NCBI RefSeq assembly: GCF_016900315.1
Contig: NZ_JACSNQ010000009.1
Coordinates: 1-64,000 of the forward strand
Direction: 5' to 3'
DNA from: Olsenella profusa
Lineage (GTDB): Bacteria; Actinomycetota; Coriobacteriia; Coriobacteriales; Atopobiaceae
Length of the DNA: 64,000 nucleotides
The position numbers were made by a program, and so were the translations under genes. A model generated the notes under the pieces. It had not been told where the DNA came from and ran no database searches. It saw only the letters and a program-made list of their open reading frames with translations. Of the stretch, positions 60,842 to 64,000 are shown piece after piece (within the stretch, counting starts at the first letter, position 1; every line of letters starts with the position of its first letter).

Positions 60842-62329
60842 CTAGTTGTCGCTGCGGGAGAAGCCGTTCCTCATGCGCATGCTGGCCTCGTAGAGCACCT
60901 TGTCGAGCAGGTCGTCCGTGGCGCGGCGGCACTCGTCGGCGATGGCCTGGTTGCAGGCCGTGAGATCGCCGCCCTTCTCGTCACACTCGCGCACGAGCGC
61001 GGCGCAGCGGCTTGTGAGGGCCTCCTGGTAGCGCTCCACGTGCGGCAGGCACGCGCCGTAGGCCGCGTCGGAGAGCGCGCCCACAAGGCGGTTGGCCCAG
61101 TAGAAGTTCTCGCTGGTCACGCGCGTGGTGGTGTCCTCGAGGTAGGCCGGCGTCTCCTCGACGTTGGCGTAGAGGGGCACGAGCGCGTTGAAGGCGTTGG
61201 ACCCGTAGGCCACCCACTGCAGAGCGGCGCGCTCGGCCGGAACGTCCGGGCGCAGCTGCAGTACCGCGAGCTGGCTGTTGCGGTTGATGCCGATGGGACG
61301 GTAGCGCCCGCGGGTGCCGGGGTCGCCGGCCGTGCCGTAGGGGTCGTAGGGCGTGCCCTGGTAGTGGAGGGAGAGCACGTACTTCACGTCCTCGATGGTG
61401 AGCTTGCGCTCGGGCTCGCGGCACCAGGGGAGGGTGTCGCTCTCGGGGCCGAAGTCGGAGGCCGGCGCGGCGGTGTCCCACGGGCCGGCGTGCGGGTTCA
61501 GGAAGCGCTGCATGGCCCAGGCGCGCGGCGTGTTATAGACGTGGTCGGAGTCGGAGTGGCTGCCGAAGGCGTCGCGCGGGTTGAAGTGCATGCCGTCCCC
61601 GCCGAGCGTGAGGTCAAGGTGGTTGGCGGCCATCCACTCGCGCAGGTCGGCCGAGCAGAGGTGGTCGTGCTGCTCGCCGAAGGCGTCGCCGAGGTCGAAG
61701 TCGTCGATGCCGAGCTGGTTGGGCATCGTGACGTAGCAGTCGTCAGGCACGCGGCGGGCGATCCAGTGGTGACCGCCCACGGTCTCCAGCCACCAGATCT
61801 CGTCGGCGTCGGAGAGGGCGACGCCGTTCATCTCATAGGTGCCGTAGGTCTCAAGCAGGGCGCCGAGGCGCGCCACGCCGTCGCGGGCGCTCGTCGCGTA
61901 GGGGAGGACGAGGGTAACCATGTCCTCCTCGCCGATGCCGCCGAGCTGCTCGGCACGGTAGCCCTCCTCGCCGGGGGTGCCGACGGCGGCCTCGTAGCGC
62001 ACGAGCGGGTCGGCGGCAAGCACGCGCTCGTTGGAGGTGATCGTCTCGGTGGCGCTCATGCCCACGTTGCGGCTGTTGAACCCCGCCTCCTCCCAGAGGC
62101 CCTCCTTGAGGTCGGCGTTGGGCATCGCGGTGTAGCGCATGCCGTCCTCGGGAAGGATGATCTCAAGGTGCGAGAGGACGCTCTTGTAGACGGAGCCCGC
62201 CTGCGGGGCGGGGCGCGACACGAAGCGCTTGGGGCAGAACTCGCCGTTGGACGAGTCCTCGTTGCGGGCCACGATGGTGGAGCCGTCGTAGCTGGCGCGT
62301 TTGCCGATGAGGATGGTGGTGCAGGGCAT
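60842..62329 (-). CDS. C69-family dipeptidase (PepD-like)
   Basis: A 495-residue N-terminal-nucleophile hydrolase of family C69. Cys3 (MPCTTILIGKRAS) would be the nucleophile, followed by GSTIVARNEDS, TNERVL-like SNERVLAAD and WWLETVGGHHWIARRVPDD in pieces. It releases amino acids from dipeptides in the cytoplasm, and would suit an amino-acid-fermenting anaerobe. ATG 62329 follows AAGGAGG on the minus strand. Confidence 0.93.
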   Translation of the reverse strand: MPCTTILIGKRASYDGSTIVARNEDSSNGEFCPKRFVSRPAPQAGSVYKSVLSHLEIILPEDGMRYTAMPNADLKEGLWEEAGFNSRNVGMSATETITSNERVLAADPLVRYEAAVGTPGEEGYRAEQLGGIGEEDMVTLVLPYATSARDGVARLGALLETYGTYEMNGVALSDADEIWWLETVGGHHWIARRVPDDCYVTMPNQLGIDDFDLGDAFGEQHDHLCSADLREWMAANHLDLTLGGDGMHFNPRDAFGSHSDSDHVYNTPRAWAMQRFLNPHAGPWDTAAPASDFGPESDTLPWCREPERKLTIEDVKYVLSLHYQGTPYDPYGTAGDPGTRGRYRPIGINRNSQLAVLQLRPDVPAERAALQWVAYGSNAFNALVPLYANVEETPAYLEDTTTRVTSENFYWANRLVGALSDAAYGACLPHVERYQEALTSRCAALVRECDEKGGDLTACNQAIADECRRATDDLLDKVLYEASMRMRNGFSRSDN

Positions 62330-62493
62330 GGTGCCTCCTTGTTTGGCCGGGCGGTCGCGGGTCGGACCGGCGACGGGTGCTGCCCGGGCGGTCGCTTCGC
62401 CACCATCTTAGCCATATGCGGCGCAGCGGTGGCTGCGAGCTTGGGCAAGGTGCGAGCCGACCTCCCGGCAGCGCCGCTGAGCCCGGGTGCGGG

Positions 62494-62715
62494 TTTGCAA
62501 TTTGGCCGTAAGTGTGACAAAGAGGACCGAGAATTTGCAATTCGTCCATAAGTGTGACGCTGTTTCGGCACCCCCGCGATAGCCAGGTGGCAAAGCCGCA
62601 GGAAAGATGATAACTAATCAAATTGAATCGGGCGATTCTCGAAAAACGGCGTCACACTTACGGCCGAATTGCAAACCAGAGGGTCGTCTTGTCACACTTA
62701 CGGCCGAATTGCAAA
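62494..62715. repeat. Four 25-base TTTGCAATTYG...TAAGTGTGAC repeats, two against two
   Basis: Two copies face right (62494-62518, 62534-62558) and two face left (62651-62675, 62691-62715), each 25 bases long with GCAATT and the ending AAGTGTGAC conserved. The centre (62559-62650) is A+T-richer with TGATAACTAATCAAATTG. The array sits between divergent genes for the dipeptidase and DAHP synthase, so it may be regulatory. No gene is seen in 62330-62893. Confidence 0.9.
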
Positions 62716-62846
62716 AAAACCGGGCCAAGACGTTGGGGCACCCCCAGGCGGCGCCCGCAAAGCCCCCGGCGCACCGTGCCCCGGCGGCGAGGCCGTCAAG
62801 GCGTGCGTACCCGCCCGCACGGTTGCGCCCGCGACCCGCCGCGCGC

Positions 62847-62852
62847 GATAAT
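62847..62852 (+). promoter_or_regulatory. Promoter -10 for DAHP synthase
   Basis: GATAAT lies about 42 bases before the ATG in GC-rich sequence. Confidence 0.45.
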
Positions 62853-62893
62853 ACACGAGCCGAAACAACCGTTAGCTCAGAGAGGTACCCCGC

Positions 62894-63922
62894 ATGTCGA
62901 TGAAGTTCAAGCGCCTGCTGCCCATCCCCAAGGAGATCCGCGCCGAGATGCCGCTCTCGGACGAGATGACGGCGCGCAAGGCGGACTTTGACGCGCAGGT
63001 CGCGGCGGTGCTTACCGGCAGGGACAGTCGCCGCCTGCTCATCATCGGTCCGTGCTCCGCGGACCGCGAGGACTCCGTGCTCGACTACGTGACGCGCCTC
63101 GCCAAGCTCGCCGAGCGCGTCTCGGACAAGCTCGTGGTCATCCCGCGCGTCTACACCAACAAGCCCCGCACCAAGGGCACCGGCTACAAGGGCCTGCTCC
63201 ACAACCCCAACCCCGAGGCGGCCGACGACATGCTCGGCGGCGTCAAGGCCATCCGTCACATGCACCTGCGTGTGGTGGAGGAGACGGGCCTTTTCACGGC
63301 GGACGAGATGCTCTATCCCACCAACTACCAGTACCTCATCGACCTGCTGGCCTACATCGCGGTGGGCGCGCGCTCCGTCGAGAACCAGGAGCACCGCCTG
63401 GTGGCCTCTGGCGTCCCGATGCCGGTGGGCATGAAGAACCCCACGGGCGGCTCCACCGACGTGATGCTCAACTCCATCTACGCCGCGCAGCAGCCCCAGA
63501 CCTTCATCTTCCGCAACTGGGAGGTGGCCACCACGGGCAACCCGCTCGCGCACGCGGTGCTGCGCGGCTACGTGGGCCTGGACGGCATCAACTACCCCAA
63601 CTACCACTACGAGTACCTCGAGCGCCTGGCCGAGAAGTACACGGCCTCGAGCTTCGAGAACCCGGCCGTGATCATCGACTGCAACCACGACAACTCCGGC
63701 AAGCGCCCGTTCCAGCAGATCCGCATCTGCCACGAGGTCATGGACTCCGTCCACCGCTCCGAGGCCATCGGGCGCCTGGTGCGCGGCTTCATGGTGGAGA
63801 GCTACCTCGTGGACGGCAACCAGCCCGTGGGCGGCGGCACCTACGGCCAGTCCATCACGGACGCCTGCATCGGCTGGGAGAAGACCGAGCGCCTGGTGTT
63901 GGAGATCGCCGAGCGCTCGTAG
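62894..63922 (+). CDS. 3-deoxy-7-phosphoheptulonate synthase (class I DAHP synthase)
   Basis: A 342-residue first enzyme of the shikimate pathway, condensing PEP and erythrose 4-phosphate. Motifs: IIGPCSAD, KPRTKGTGYKGL, ARSVENQEHR, MKNPTGGS, DCNHDNSGK and the metal-binding C-terminal VGGGTYGQSITD. It matches the AroF/G/H type; which feedback class cannot be told. ATG 62894 follows AGAGGTA. After its stop (63923-64000) no feature is seen. Confidence 0.95.
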   Translation: MSMKFKRLLPIPKEIRAEMPLSDEMTARKADFDAQVAAVLTGRDSRRLLIIGPCSADREDSVLDYVTRLAKLAERVSDKLVVIPRVYTNKPRTKGTGYKGLLHNPNPEAADDMLGGVKAIRHMHLRVVEETGLFTADEMLYPTNYQYLIDLLAYIAVGARSVENQEHRLVASGVPMPVGMKNPTGGSTDVMLNSIYAAQQPQTFIFRNWEVATTGNPLAHAVLRGYVGLDGINYPNYHYEYLERLAEKYTASSFENPAVIIDCNHDNSGKRPFQQIRICHEVMDSVHRSEAIGRLVRGFMVESYLVDGNQPVGGGTYGQSITDACIGWEKTERLVLEIAERS

Positions 63923-64000
63923 GCGTCCGTGGGCGGCGCCGGCCGAAATCCGGGCTACGCCACCCTCACCGAGGGGTACAACTGTCTTGGAGCGCGGTCA

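Overview
The window is GC-rich bacterial chromosome (roughly 70% G+C by eye), gene-dense and mostly transcribed left to right. The gene set points to a strictly anaerobic actinobacterium of the class Coriobacteriia, most likely an Olsenella/Atopobiaceae-type gut or oral species. Supporting genes are the selenium-dependent molybdenum hydroxylase genes, FeoA/FeoA/FeoB iron uptake, a ferredoxin-tailed aldo/keto reductase, GatCAB, a GlnR-like regulator and many lipoprotein solute-binding proteins. The genus is inference; no 16S gene is present.

Layout. 0.1-6.3 kb: a GH5-like protein with lost catalytic residues, coupled to rsmI, then metG-rsmA-tatD. 6.3-17 kb: an unrecognised minus-strand gene, comF, a candidate structured RNA, a solute-binding lipoprotein, hpf, degV, a dehydrogenase with a His/Cys-rich tail, a NYN RNase-like gene, and a TudS(DUF523)-purine nucleoside phosphorylase fusion. 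17-22 kb: tRNA-Thr(CGU), pit plus its DUF47 partner, an Fe-S aldo/keto reductase and a HAD phosphatase. 22.5-28.4 kb: threonine aldolase-like, branched-chain aminotransferase, gatCAB. 28.5-30.9 kb: a lower-GC fic gene with two matched inverted operators, and a YitT transporter. 31-41 kb: a purine/urate catabolism block (DauR-like regulator, NCS2 permease, ssnA, ygfK, ferredoxin, selenium-dependent xanthine dehydrogenase). 41-49.6 kb: a BASS transporter, a 31-residue membrane protein, feoA-feoA-feoB, AraC-type regulator, ZIP transporter, gpmA, a FeoB-associated protein. 49.9-57 kb: a nitrogen/amino-acid block with a glutamine synthetase homologue missing four of six metal ligands, two solute-binding lipoproteins, a permease with an exported N-terminal domain, an ABC ATPase and a GlnR-like orphan regulator. 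57-64 kb: HtrA protease, GGCT-like protein, membrane Mrr-like nuclease, C69 dipeptidase and DAHP synthase.

The most unusual feature is the intergenic DNA. A short word, GGCGAGAAGRAC (complement GTYCTTCTCGCC), occurs about 48 times by eye. It lies mostly after stop codons or hairpins, often as inverted pairs, and inside genes mainly in unconserved tails. This is how DNA uptake sequences behave in Neisseria and Pasteurellaceae. Most long gaps also carry their own palindromic word repeated as hairpins: GTACGTAC, GTGCAC, CCGTTTCCGGACG, GCGCAAAGTCACG, CACACTTACGG and others. Four loci share a composite element with an exactly 33-nt directional core, flanked by inverted copies of the word and by inverted GTACGTAC arrays.
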